From: Lysobacter sp. CFH 32150
Lineage (GTDB): Bacteria; Pseudomonadota; Gammaproteobacteria; Xanthomonadales; Xanthomonadaceae
NCBI RefSeq assembly: GCF_022758295.1
Contig: NZ_JALDWJ010000004.1
Location: 1 to 64,000 of the forward strand
Length of the DNA: 64,000 nucleotides
Reading direction: 5' to 3'
The translations under genes and the position numbers were made by a program. The notes under the pieces were generated by a model that saw only the letters and a program-made list of their open reading frames with translations, ran no database searches and was not told the origin of the DNA. Shown here one piece after another: positions 1 to 10,560 of this stretch. How positions within the stretch are numbered: the stretch's first letter is position 1; each line of letters starts with the position of its first letter.

Positions 1-1601
<1,601 letters not shown>

Positions 1602-1965
1602 CCGGTCCGGGCATGCCATGACGACTCAGGGGCAGTGTTCATGCGAATGCTGCCCCTGGTCGCATCTGATCCCAAGCCGGCTCACGGGGCTCGGCATCGG
1701 AAACAGTGAAATCAATCACTTATTCAATGCGTCTTCAGGGATTGCACTAGCTTTCGCGCCGGATTAGCCTGCAGACATCCAGCTGCGGCCGGAGCCATGC
1801 CACAACTGATACCCCCGACGTGAGTCGGACTTGAGGAGGCCCTGCGCCTCCTTTTTCTTTGGCCTGCTTTCCTTGGGCGCGCTCGCAGTATCGGCACCCG
1901 CTCCTTGCCCTGCATCGATGGCCGTGGCCAAGATGCCGACAGCGCCTGGGGGAGTCGCTCCATCC
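1602..1965. other. Intergenic stretch with two hairpins and no gene
   Basis: No convincing coding region was found between the protease and the next lipoprotein. It holds a GC-rich hairpin just after the protease stop (arms 1627-1635 and 1650-1658, no T-tract), a short REP-like hairpin (CCGAC, GTGA, GTCGG near 1816-1829) and a canonical intrinsic terminator at 1835-1856. The terminator is about 230 bases past the protease stop, so either the protease mRNA has a long 3' end or a short independent transcript ends there. Confidence 0.6.
1835..1856 (+). terminator. Intrinsic terminator
   Basis: A perfect 6-bp stem (GGAGGC at 1835-1840, GCCTCC at 1846-1851) with a 5-base loop is followed directly by five T residues and then CTTT. 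Orientation is plus. It ends the protease transcript or an unrecognised short RNA from the preceding 200 bases. Confidence 0.7.
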
Positions 1966-2835
1966 ATGTTCCGTCACCTACGCATCGCCACAGCGCTGTT
2001 GCTCTGCCTGCTCGCCGCCTGCCAGCGGCAACCGCAGGGCGGCGAGACACGCCCGGCGCAGGCGGTACAGGCCTTGGCCGACCGCCTCCGCGACAACGAC
2101 CTGACCGGCTTCGCCGCGATGGCGGTGCCGCCGGCCCTGCATGCGCAACTCGAAGCCGGATGGCGCGACGGCCGCAGCCGCTGGCCACTGGACGAGTTGC
2201 CGCTGGACGAACGACTGCCGGGGTTGCTCGCGGTGTTGTCGGCGAAAGACGCTGAAACAAAACTGCAGGCCACGTTCGACCGCGAGTTCGCCCGCGCCGG
2301 CCGCGACCTGCAGGCCGCCGCCGCCGCGCTCGGCCTGTTCGGCATGCAGTACGTGCGCAACGAGGGCGATTACAGCGCGGAAGAGCGCGCGCATTACCTA
2401 CAAAGCATCGACGCGCTGAGCCGCTGGGCGTCCGCCGCACCCTTGTCCGATCCGCAACGCGCGCGCCGCACGATCGCGCTGCTGACCGCAGCGGCACGGC
2501 GCAGCGGAATCGACGACGACGCCGATTTCGCCGCACTCGGCATGGCCGACAGCCTGGACCGGCTGCAGCCGGTGTTCGCCGCCTTCAAGCGCACCTTTGC
2601 CGGGTACGGACTGGACCTCGACGCCAGTTTCGCCAGCGTCGATGCACGCCTGCTGCAGCAGACCGGCGATAGCGCGCGCGTGCGGCTGCACTACCGACTG
2701 GGCCCGGGCGAGATCGACAGCGTCGTCTCGATGCAGCGGATCGATGGCCGCTGGTACCTGCGCGACTACCTGCGCCACGCCGAGGCGTCGCTGGTACCGG
2801 CCGCTGCCGCCAGCGCCATCTCGGCCGCCCCTTAG
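1966..2835 (+). CDS. Predicted outer-membrane lipoprotein of unknown function
   Basis: I placed the start at the ATG at 1966 because it gives a classical lipoprotein signal peptide (MFRHLRIATALLLCLLAAC) with lipobox LAAC; a GGGGGAG lies upstream. The reading frame stays open back to 1831, but that extension would read through the terminator stem. The mature protein (289-residue precursor) is rich in Ala, Arg and Leu and appears mostly helical, with a C-terminal part resembling a small alpha/beta fold (VSMQRIDGRWYLRDYL). I do not recognise a family. It lies 38 bp upstream of plsB on the same strand and may be cotranscribed. Confidence 0.75.
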   Translation: MFRHLRIATALLLCLLAACQRQPQGGETRPAQAVQALADRLRDNDLTGFAAMAVPPALHAQLEAGWRDGRSRWPLDELPLDERLPGLLAVLSAKDAETKLQATFDREFARAGRDLQAAAAALGLFGMQYVRNEGDYSAEERAHYLQSIDALSRWASAAPLSDPQRARRTIALLTAAARRSGIDDDADFAALGMADSLDRLQPVFAAFKRTFAGYGLDLDASFASVDARLLQQTGDSARVRLHYRLGPGEIDSVVSMQRIDGRWYLRDYLRHAEASLVPAAAASAISAAP

Positions 2836-2873
2836 GACCTGATCCACCAGCCCGCCGGCGCGACTCCGCCATA

Positions 2874-5564
2874 ATGGCGGCGATGCCGACCCAGCCCACC
2901 CTGTTCGAGTCCGAGCCGCCGAAGCCGCAGGTCGCGGCCACGCCCGCCGCCATCCCCGCTGCCGAAGCCGCGCCCTCCGACGAGCCCACGGCTATCGAGT
3001 CGCCCACGAGCGACGCCGCGGAGATCGCCCCGGAGCTGCCGTTGCCGCCTCCGGCCCCGGCCGCGCCGGTCGCTGCCAGAACGCGCCGACCGTTGTGGGC
3101 CAAGCTGCTGGGCAAGGTAATCGAGCCGTGGATCGCGCTCGAGCTCGAACCCAAGGCCCCGGCACAACAGTTCGACGGCCGCCCGGTCTGCTATGTGCTC
3201 GAGGACTACGGCTTGAGCAACGCGCTGATCCTCGAACGCGCCTGCCGCGAAGCCGGACTGCCCTCGCCGCTGCAACCGATGCCGGGCGACCCGCTCGGGC
3301 GCAAGCGCGCCTATGTCGCGCTGTCGCGCCGGCACTCGAACGCGCTCGGCCTGCTGCCGGGCCCCGAGCACAAGACCCATTCCGGTTCGCTGGCGCGCCT
3401 GCTGGAAGCGCACCGCGCCGATCCGGCGCTGGACGTGCAGTTGGTGCCGGTGTCGATCTTCGTCGGCCGCGCGCCGAACAAGTCCAGCGGCTGGTTCTCG
3501 GTGCTGTTCTCGGAAAACTGGACCCTGGTCGGCCGCTTCCGCCGGCTGGTGGCCATCCTGCTCAACGGCCGCGACACCTCGGTGCAGTTCGCGCCGTCGG
3601 TGCCGCTGCACGAATTCATCGCCGAAGGCCTCGATCCCGAACGCACCGTGCGCAAGTTGTCGCGCGTGCTGCGCGCGCATTTCCACCGCATCCGCGCGGC
3701 GGTGATCGGCCCCGACCTGTCGACACGGCGTCTCCTCGCCGACAAGGTGCTCGCGGCCGAATCGGTGAAGGAAGCCATCGCCGACCAGGCACGCCGCGAC
3801 AACAGCACCACCGAAGCCGCGTGGAAGAAGGCGCACGCGCTGATCTACGAGATCGCCGCCGACTATTCGCATCCGGTGGTGCGCTCGGCGAGCTTCCTCC
3901 TCGCGCCGGTCTGGAACCGCATCTACCGCGGCGTGCTGGTCCACCACCTCGACCAGCTCAAGCAGAACGCGCCCGGCAACGAAGTGGTCTACGTGCCCTG
4001 CCACCGCAGCCACATGGATTACCTGTTGCTGAGCTACCTGCTCTACACCAAGGGCATCGTGCCACCGCACATCGCCGCCGGCATCAACCTCAACCTGCCG
4101 GTGGTCGGCAGTTTCCTGCGCCGCGGCGGCGCTTTCTTCCTGCGCCGCAGCTTCCACGGCAATCCGATGTATTCGGCGGTGTTCACCGAATACATCGCAC
4201 AGCTCGTCTCCGGCGGTTATTCGCTCGAGTACTTCATCGAAGGCGGGCGCTCGCGCACCGGTCGCCTGCTCCCGCCGAAGGGCGGCATGCTGGCGATGAC
4301 CGTGCGCGCCTTCCTGCGCCAGCCGACGCGCCCGGTGCTGTTCCAGCCGGTGTACATCGGCTACGAGAAGCTGCTGGAAGGCACCAGCTACCTCGAAGAG
4401 CTCAGCGGCAAGCCGAAAGAGAAAGAATCGATCTGGCACATCATCACCGGCATCCCCAAGGTGCTGCGCAGCAACTTCGGCCAGGTGGTGGTGAACTTCG
4501 GCGAGCCGATCCGGCTCAGCGACACGCTCGCCGCGCACGCGCCGGAATGGGACGGCACGCCGCTGGAAGAAGACGACCGCCCCGACTGGCTGTCGAACAC
4601 CATCGACGCACTCGCGCAGCAGATCCAGGTCAACATCAACCGCGCCGCCGACGTCAATCCGATCAACCTGCTGGCGATGGCCCTGCTGGCCACGCCCAAG
4701 CATGCGATGGGCGAAGGCGACCTGCTGGCGCAGATCGCGCTGTCGCAGAAACTGCTGGTCGATGTGCCGTACGCGGAACACGTCACCGTCACGCCGCACA
4801 CGCCCGAACAGATCGTCGCCCACGGCGAGGAGATCAACGTCCTCACCCGCACCACGCATCCGCTTGGCGACGTGCTCAAGGTCGACGGCGACACCGCAGT
4901 GCTGCTCAGCTACTACCGCAACAACGTGCTGCACCTGTTCGTGGCCTCGGCGTGGATCGCGGTGTGCTTCCTGCACAACCGGCGCATGAGCCGCGGCCAG
5001 CTGCTGCGCCTGGGCCGTTCGCTATATCCGTTCCTGCAGGCCGAGTTGTTCCTGCCCTGGGATGAAGACGGTTTCGCCGACCGCATCGAACGCACCATCG
5101 AGGTCTTCGTCCGCGAAGGCCTGCTCGAACACGTCAGCGATGACGATGGCGGCATCCTCGCCCGCAACGCCGGCCAGACCGACGAGGTGTTCCGCCTGCG
5201 AGCGATCGGCCACTCGCTGCAGCAGGCCTTCGAGCGTTACTACATCGCAATCTCGGTGCTGGTGAAGAACGGTGCCGGCACCTTGAGCTCAGGCCAGCTG
5301 GAAAGCCTGTGCCAGCTCGCGGCGCAACGTCTGTCGCTGCTGTACGCACCCGCTGCGCCGGAGTTCTTCGACAAGACGCTGTTCCGCGGCTTCATCCAGC
5401 AGCTGCGCGGGTTGAAACTGGTGTGGCCCGACGCCAACGGCAAACTCGCCTTCGACCAGCGTCTCGACGTCTGGGCCAAGGACGCGCGCATCATCCTCGG
5501 CCGCGAGCTGCGGCACACGATCGAGAAGGTCAGTCCCGAAGCGGCGAAGCCGACGGCGCCGTAG
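2874..5564 (+). CDS. plsB: Glycerol-3-phosphate 1-O-acyltransferase PlsB
   Basis: It acylates sn-glycerol-3-phosphate at position 1 with acyl-CoA or acyl-ACP, the first step of phospholipid synthesis, at the inner membrane. The acyltransferase motifs are complete: HRSHMD at residues 377-382, then the GGAFFLRRSFHGN block, then FIEGGRSRTGRLLPPK. At 896 residues it is longer than the E. coli protein (about 806), mainly because of a Pro/Ala/Glu-rich N-terminal extension of roughly 60 residues. The start could also be the second ATG four codons in. The stop TAG is the first three bases of the inverted repeat at 5562-5628. Confidence 0.97.
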   Translation: MAAMPTQPTLFESEPPKPQVAATPAAIPAAEAAPSDEPTAIESPTSDAAEIAPELPLPPPAPAAPVAARTRRPLWAKLLGKVIEPWIALELEPKAPAQQFDGRPVCYVLEDYGLSNALILERACREAGLPSPLQPMPGDPLGRKRAYVALSRRHSNALGLLPGPEHKTHSGSLARLLEAHRADPALDVQLVPVSIFVGRAPNKSSGWFSVLFSENWTLVGRFRRLVAILLNGRDTSVQFAPSVPLHEFIAEGLDPERTVRKLSRVLRAHFHRIRAAVIGPDLSTRRLLADKVLAAESVKEAIADQARRDNSTTEAAWKKAHALIYEIAADYSHPVVRSASFLLAPVWNRIYRGVLVHHLDQLKQNAPGNEVVYVPCHRSHMDYLLLSYLLYTKGIVPPHIAAGINLNLPVVGSFLRRGGAFFLRRSFHGNPMYSAVFTEYIAQLVSGGYSLEYFIEGGRSRTGRLLPPKGGMLAMTVRAFLRQPTRPVLFQPVYIGYEKLLEGTSYLEELSGKPKEKESIWHIITGIPKVLRSNFGQVVVNFGEPIRLSDTLAAHAPEWDGTPLEEDDRPDWLSNTIDALAQQIQVNINRAADVNPINLLAMALLATPKHAMGEGDLLAQIALSQKLLVDVPYAEHVTVTPHTPEQIVAHGEEINVLTRTTHPLGDVLKVDGDTAVLLSYYRNNVLHLFVASAWIAVCFLHNRRMSRGQLLRLGRSLYPFLQAELFLPWDEDGFADRIERTIEVFVREGLLEHVSDDDGGILARNAGQTDEVFRLRAIGHSLQQAFERYYIAISVLVKNGAGTLSSGQLESLCQLAAQRLSLLYAPAAPEFFDKTLFRGFIQQLRGLKLVWPDANGKLAFDQRLDVWAKDARIILGRELRHTIEKVSPEAAKPTAP

Positions 5565-5628
5565 GGCGGGTTTCAACCCGCCGGTGCGGGCGCATCGCAA
5601 ATGCAATGGCGGGTTGAAACCCGCCCTA
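5562..5628. repeat. REP-like perfect inverted repeat between convergent plsB and ydcH
   Basis: The arms at 5562-5582 and 5608-5628 are perfect 21-base reverse complements (TAGGGCGGGTTTCAACCCGC plus one C). Each arm is itself a small palindrome (GGCGGGTT, TC, AACCCGCC). The first three bases of each arm, read outwards, form the TAG stop of plsB (plus) and of ydcH (minus). It probably acts as a bidirectional transcription end or mRNA 3' stabiliser. Confidence 0.9.
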
Positions 5629-5844
5629 CGCCGGTTCGTCCGGGATCAACGCACTCTCCAGCCGTTCGATGCTGTCCTTGAGCTGCAGCTTGCGCTTCTT
5701 CAGGCGCTTGATCGTCAGCTCGTCGGTTTCGACGTCGGCCTGCAGTTTGGCGATCGCTGCATCCAGGTCGCGGTGCTCGAGCTTCAACGCGATCACGCGC
5801 TGGGCGATGCGGGTCAGCTCGATGGGGTCGGTGATGTCGGTCAC
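5626..5844 (-). CDS. YdcH/DUF465 family small coiled-coil protein
   Basis: This is a 72-residue protein of the DUF465 (YdcH) family. It is an almost continuous charged helix predicted to form a coiled coil, with the typical core DxxIxxLxxxxxxDELTIKRLKKRKLQLKDSIERL. The function of the family is not established. The start ATG at 5844 gives the normal family length. The gene lies 88 bp downstream of the RCC1 gene on the same strand and converges on plsB. Its TAG stop is contributed by the right arm of the inverted repeat. Confidence 0.9.
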   Translation of the reverse strand: MTDITDPIELTRIAQRVIALKLEHRDLDAAIAKLQADVETDELTIKRLKKRKLQLKDSIERLESALIPDEPA

Positions 5845-5932
5845 CCGCCGAGCTTAAACCGCGGGTGGGGCCGCGTCATGACCTGCTGGGAAAGCTGCGG
5901 CAGGGCGGACATCGCCCTGCCGCACGTCTTCA

Positions 5933-8900
5933 TCAGTTGAACTTGAACTGCGCCGGATGCGCCTCGCCGTCGCCGAGGTCGAGGTTCACGCGTTTGCAGG
6001 TATTGCGATAGCCACTCGGTGCCGACCAGTCGAGCTGGTAGTAGCCGTTGCCCAGGTTCTGCAACTGGCTGTTGCCGCCGCCGTAGACCGAAATCCGGTT
6101 CTCGGTGGCGCTGGGGCACGCAATCGCCGTCGCGCCCACGGACGCGGCCGTGAGGTTGTTCACCGGTGCACCCTGCGCATCCACCACCCGCCAGCGGAAC
6201 GGCGCCGAGCGGCCGGCCTTGAACACATTCAGCGTGGGCGGGTTCGCCACCGGCGAGCTGAAACCGACGAAGCCATAAGCGACGCGGTAATTCGCGCTGG
6301 CGTTGGCGCTGTTGCCAGCGGCATCGGTGACCGTGCAGGTCACGCTCTTGCTGCCGATGCTGCCGGTAGCGAGCGGCGCGCATTGCTGCGTGGCGATTCC
6401 CGACAATGCATCGCTGCCGTTCGCCGACGCCTGCGCCGTGCTGTTGAGCAGCAGCGTGGCCGCCACCGACGGCGCCAGCGTCGGCGCGGTGCGATCGATC
6501 TTCACCGTCACCACGTTGCTGGTCGCGCTGTTGCCGGCGGCGTCGGTCACGCTGCGTGTTGCGGACGTCAACGCCGTGCCCTCGCCACTCAACACCTGTG
6601 CGGCCGGGCAAGCCACGATGCCGGCGGTGCCGTCGCTGCAGCTGAAGCCCACGTCGACATCACTCTTGTACCAGCCGGCCGCATTCGGCGCGGTCATCGC
6701 GGCCGCGACGACCGTCGGCGCGGTGGCATCACGCTTGACCGTGACCGTCTTGCTGGTGGTGCCGCCTGCGGCGCTGGTCGCGGTGCAGGTGAAGCTGGCA
6801 GCCAGTGTGTCGCTGCTGAGCGTGACGGTATTGCAGCCGGTGGTCGAGCTGAGCGGCGAGCCGGAGTCGCTGACGTCCCAGCTTACCTGCACGTTGCTCA
6901 CATACCAGCCGTTGTTGCCCAGCGTGCCGCTGATCGTCGGCGTCACCGTCGGCGGGCTGGTGTCGATGCGCCAGCTGTAGAGGACCGGCGATGCATCGCG
7001 GTTGCCAGCCACGTCGCGAGCGCGCACCGACAACGTGTGCGGGCCATCGACCAGGCCGGCAAAGGCGACATTCGCCGCGCAGGCCTGGTAAGCCGCGCCG
7101 TCGAGCGCGCATTCGAAGCCCTCCAGGCCCGACGTCGCATCGCTGCCCGCGACCACGAAGGCCGCGGTGGTCTGATTGGTGTAGGCGTCGGGGCCCGACG
7201 TGACACTGGTCTCCGGCGCCGTCGCATCGCGCTTGACGTTGACGGTCTCGGTCGCGCTGCCGCCATCGCTTTGCGCGGTGCAGATGAAGCCGGCGTTCGG
7301 ACTGTCGTTGGTGAGCACGCTCGGCTCGCAGCCTGCGGTGAACGTGATCCACGATTCCGGTTCGTCCAGCAGCCAGGTGATCTCCACGTCGCTCGTATAC
7401 CAATCGTCTTGGCCGCGCGTACCAGTCACGTTGGCCGTGATCGATGGCGGCGTGCCGTCGATGCGGAACACAAAATCGTTCTGCGCGACGAAGCCATTCT
7501 CGTTGCGGCCCTCGATCGTGACGGGATACACGCCCGCTGCAATCGGTGTCCCTGACAACTGGCCGTCGGTCCCCAGTGCAAGGCCCGGCGGCAGCGCGCC
7601 CGAGATGACACTGAAGGTGCCGGGCGTCTGGTGGTAACTGTCATTGGAGACCCATGTGTAGAGCGCGAGCCAAACCTGGATTGCCTGATTCAAGTGCAGC
7701 GGTGGCACGTCGCGCGGTTCGAGTTCCAAGTGCGGGTATTGACCACGGCTGTCGTCGCCCCAGCACACGCGCGCGCCGTCGCTGCGGATCGCGCAGCTGT
7801 GATCGTTGCCGCTGGTCACCGACACGTAACGGCCGGTCGGCGGCTGCGCCTCGTTGATCACGTGGTTGCCCCAGCACGCCAGGCGGCCGTCGGTGCGGAT
7901 CGCGCAGCCGTACGAACCGGCCATCGACAGCGCACGGAAGTATCCGGTCGGCGGGTATTGCGCCGAGGGGCCCTGATCGCCCCAGCAGCGCACGAAGTTG
8001 TCACTGGTCAGTGCACAGCTGGACCAATCGCCCGCGGCGATCGCGAGGTAACGCACGCCGGCATCGGCGTAGGGCGGCGGATTCGGCACATCGGTCTGGC
8101 CGTTGCCGTTGTAGCCCCAGCACACGCCGTTGCCGTCGGCCTGCACCGCGCAACTGTGGGCGAAGCCGGCACTGACGCCGCGGTAAGGCTCGAAGCCCGG
8201 CGGCGTGGTCTGCCCGTTCTCGTTCCAGCCCCAGCACCGGATCTCGCCAGAGACCTCCAGCGCACATCCATGCATGCGGCCGAGCCCCAGCTGACGCAAA
8301 TTCAGTCCCGACCCATTGTGCTCGCCGTGCTCGTTCGTGCCCCAGCATAGGGTGTCGCCGTTGTCGCGGCGCGCACAGCTGTAGGCATCGCCCGCGCCGA
8401 TTTCGGTGAACCGGTCCCACGACCCATTGGGAGCATCGGTCTGGCCCTGGTTGTTTTCACCCCAGCACGCGACTGTTCCATCCGCGCGGACGTGGCAGTT
8501 GTGCGCCATCCCCGCGTCGATGCTGCCGAGGCCGAACACGCCCTCGGGCGGCGTCGCCTGGCCGAAGTCGTTGTTGCCCCAGCATTGCAGGTGCCCATCG
8601 CTGCGTAGCGCGCAGGCATGGGCCTCGCCGTCGCTGACTGCCGTGAAGGAACCGGCTGGCGCCAGTGGCGCACCGAGGCCACCACTCATGCACCGCAGGG
8701 CGCCGTTGTTTTCCAGCCAGCACTGCCCGCCGCCAACGCTGATGGCGATGACGTTGTTGCCAAACCAGTTGGCCCAACCTGCCACGCACGCGACCTCGCC
8801 ATCTGCGCGCAAGCCGCAGGCGGTGCCATCGTTACCCGTTGCCAGGGCCGTGAAAGGGCCGCTCTGGGGCGTGTAGAAGATCTCTCCGTTCAAGTCCCAA

Positions 8901-9427
8901 CACACCACGCTGCCATCGGCTTGCAGCCCACACGTGGTCGTCGGACCGACATCCAGCGCCACCAGTCGCGGCAGCTGCCATGGGATCTGGGGACCTTGCC
9001 CCCAGCATTCGACCTGTCCCCAGGTCCTCAGCCCGCAGGTGCGCTTGCCGCCCGCAGCGATGGCCGTGAACTCTCCCCATTCCGGCACCGTGGACTGGCC
9101 GTCGGCGTTGCTGCCCCAGCACACCGGCCGACCATCATCGCGGAGACCGCAGGAGTGGTCGCGTCCGGCGGTCAGCGCGATGAAATGTCCGGGCGGCGGT
9201 GTGGCTTCGCCATGGTCATTCTTGCCCCAGCACGCGACGGTGCCATTGCTGCGCAAGGCACAGGTATGGAAATCCCCTGCCGCCAGCACAACGACGCCAC
9301 CGCGTCCGTCTGGTACGGCCCCTTCCTGGCGCACCTGCGCGGCTGCCGGCAGCGCCAGCAGGACTGCGATCAACACAAGGCACACGACAGACATGCCGCG
9401 CACCGCGCGGCTGAAGCGACTACTCAT
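5933..9427 (-). CDS. Large secreted RCC1-repeat protein with Ig-like domains and C-terminal PxKF-type domain
   Basis: The ATG at 9427 gives a Sec signal peptide (hydrophobic core VVCLVLIAVLLALPAAAQ); a GGGGG stretch precedes it. The open frame to 9529 is probably not translated. The 1164-residue protein begins with 14 RCC1-like units, each with a Cys pair of the form CxLRxDGxxxCWG, enough for two seven-bladed propellers. Then come a putative Ig domain (LPPGLALGTDGQLSGTP), several Ig-like repeats of the TAPTV...VTVKRDATAP type, and a C-terminal domain like the PxKF family (FKAGRSAPFRWRV ... CKRVNLDLGDG ... QFKFN). It is probably extracellular or surface attached. Its ligand is unknown. The convergent neighbour is ydcH and the divergent one ttcA. 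Confidence 0.88.
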   Translation of the reverse strand: MSSRFSRAVRGMSVVCLVLIAVLLALPAAAQVRQEGAVPDGRGGVVVLAAGDFHTCALRSNGTVACWGKNDHGEATPPPGHFIALTAGRDHSCGLRDDGRPVCWGSNADGQSTVPEWGEFTAIAAGGKRTCGLRTWGQVECWGQGPQIPWQLPRLVALDVGPTTTCGLQADGSVVCWDLNGEIFYTPQSGPFTALATGNDGTACGLRADGEVACVAGWANWFGNNVIAISVGGGQCWLENNGALRCMSGGLGAPLAPAGSFTAVSDGEAHACALRSDGHLQCWGNNDFGQATPPEGVFGLGSIDAGMAHNCHVRADGTVACWGENNQGQTDAPNGSWDRFTEIGAGDAYSCARRDNGDTLCWGTNEHGEHNGSGLNLRQLGLGRMHGCALEVSGEIRCWGWNENGQTTPPGFEPYRGVSAGFAHSCAVQADGNGVCWGYNGNGQTDVPNPPPYADAGVRYLAIAAGDWSSCALTSDNFVRCWGDQGPSAQYPPTGYFRALSMAGSYGCAIRTDGRLACWGNHVINEAQPPTGRYVSVTSGNDHSCAIRSDGARVCWGDDSRGQYPHLELEPRDVPPLHLNQAIQVWLALYTWVSNDSYHQTPGTFSVISGALPPGLALGTDGQLSGTPIAAGVYPVTIEGRNENGFVAQNDFVFRIDGTPPSITANVTGTRGQDDWYTSDVEITWLLDEPESWITFTAGCEPSVLTNDSPNAGFICTAQSDGGSATETVNVKRDATAPETSVTSGPDAYTNQTTAAFVVAGSDATSGLEGFECALDGAAYQACAANVAFAGLVDGPHTLSVRARDVAGNRDASPVLYSWRIDTSPPTVTPTISGTLGNNGWYVSNVQVSWDVSDSGSPLSSTTGCNTVTLSSDTLAASFTCTATSAAGGTTSKTVTVKRDATAPTVVAAAMTAPNAAGWYKSDVDVGFSCSDGTAGIVACPAAQVLSGEGTALTSATRSVTDAAGNSATSNVVTVKIDRTAPTLAPSVAATLLLNSTAQASANGSDALSGIATQQCAPLATGSIGSKSVTCTVTDAAGNSANASANYRVAYGFVGFSSPVANPPTLNVFKAGRSAPFRWRVVDAQGAPVNNLTAASVGATAIACPSATENRISVYGGGNSQLQNLGNGYYQLDWSAPSGYRNTCKRVNLDLGDGEAHPAQFKFN

Positions 9428-9622
9428 CCCTAACCCCCGAATCCTTTCCCACGCATCAGGCCGCGTGTTCGCCAAAACGTGCGCTCCGTTGCAGATTGCA
9501 CGAGCGCCGGAGTATCGCCAGAGGCTCATGACGGTTCAACCCCGCCGGGACGAATCGGCATGCGTACGGGATGAACTTGCAGCGGCGACGTAAAATGACC
9601 GATCCGTTGCAACGCCCCCAAC

Positions 9623-10528
9623 ATGACCTCCGTCCTGCCCCTCGCCGAACCGTTGCCGCGCGCCAAGCGACAGGCGCACGAAGCCAACAAACTGGCCAAG
9701 CGCCTGCGCCACCAGGTGGGCCGCGCGATTGCCGACTTCGGCATGATCGAGGACGGCGACAAGGTGATGGTGTGCCTGTCCGGCGGCAAGGACAGCTACA
9801 CGATGCTCGACATCCTGGTGCAGCTGCAGAAGAAGGCGCCGGTGCGGTTCGAGCTGGTCGCGGTGAACCTCGACCAGAAGCAGCCGGATTTCCCCGAGCA
9901 CGTGCTGCCGACGTACCTGGCGTCGATCGGCGTGCCCTACAGGATCCTCGAGCAGGACACATATTCCGTCGTCACGCGCGTCGTGCCCGAAGGCAAGACG
10001 ATGTGCTCGCTGTGTTCGCGACTGCGCCGCGGTGCGCTGTATGCGCATGCCGAGGCCGAAGGCTTCACCAAGATCGCGCTGGGCCACCACCGCGACGACC
10101 TGGTCGCCACCTTCTTCCTCAACCTGTTCTTCCACGCCAAGCTCGGCGGCATGCCGCCGAAGCTGCGGTCGGACGACGGCAAGCACGTGGTGATCCGGCC
10201 GCTGGCCTACGTGCGCGAGGAGGACATCGCCGCGTACGCGGCGGCGAAGCAGTTCCCGATCATCCCGTGCAACCTGTGCGGCTCTCAGGAAAATCTCCAG
10301 CGCAAGCAGGTCAAGCGGATGCTGGAAGCTTGGGAAAAAGACGCGCCGGGGCGGATCGAAACCATCGCACGCGCGCTTGGCGACATCCGCCCTTCGCAGC
10401 TGAGTGATCCGAAGTTGTTTGATTTCCTCGGGCTTGGCCGGCATGGTGATGCTCCGCTGCCGGATGCGCATGCGTGGTTGGCGGGTGAGCCCGCGGCACA
10501 CGATCAAAACGATACCGACGCGGCCTGA
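9623..10528 (+). CDS. ttcA: tRNA 2-thiocytidine(32) synthetase TtcA
   Basis: It thiolates cytidine 32 of certain tRNAs, using ATP to activate the base and an Fe-S cluster for sulfur transfer. The PP-loop motif SGGKDS starts at residue 53, and the two CxxC motifs that hold the cluster are CSLC and CNLC. The 301-residue length is normal. The start ATG at 9623 follows a divergent promoter region of about 195 bp shared with the RCC1 gene. rdgC follows 32 bp downstream on the same strand. Confidence 0.97.
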   Translation: MTSVLPLAEPLPRAKRQAHEANKLAKRLRHQVGRAIADFGMIEDGDKVMVCLSGGKDSYTMLDILVQLQKKAPVRFELVAVNLDQKQPDFPEHVLPTYLASIGVPYRILEQDTYSVVTRVVPEGKTMCSLCSRLRRGALYAHAEAEGFTKIALGHHRDDLVATFFLNLFFHAKLGGMPPKLRSDDGKHVVIRPLAYVREEDIAAYAAAKQFPIIPCNLCGSQENLQRKQVKRMLEAWEKDAPGRIETIARALGDIRPSQLSDPKLFDFLGLGRHGDAPLPDAHAWLAGEPAAHDQNDTDAA

Positions 10529-10560
10529 ACCGCGCGCCCTTTCCTTTCGCAGGACTTTCG

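Noticed and set aside
1831-1965. Earlier start of the lipoprotein gene
   Set aside because: It would be translated from within the terminator stem and would bury the lipoprotein signal peptide in the middle of the protein.
2832-4976. 714-residue open frame on the minus strand opposite plsB
   Set aside because: It is antisense to a full-length, motif-complete PlsB; its composition (His/Arg/Gln/Val-rich) is that of a codon-position shadow in GC-rich DNA, and no domain is recognisable.
5957-7555. 532-residue plus-strand frame opposite the RCC1 gene
   Set aside because: It is Arg/Ala/His-rich with no start signal or domain; the minus-strand protein has a signal peptide and clear repeats.
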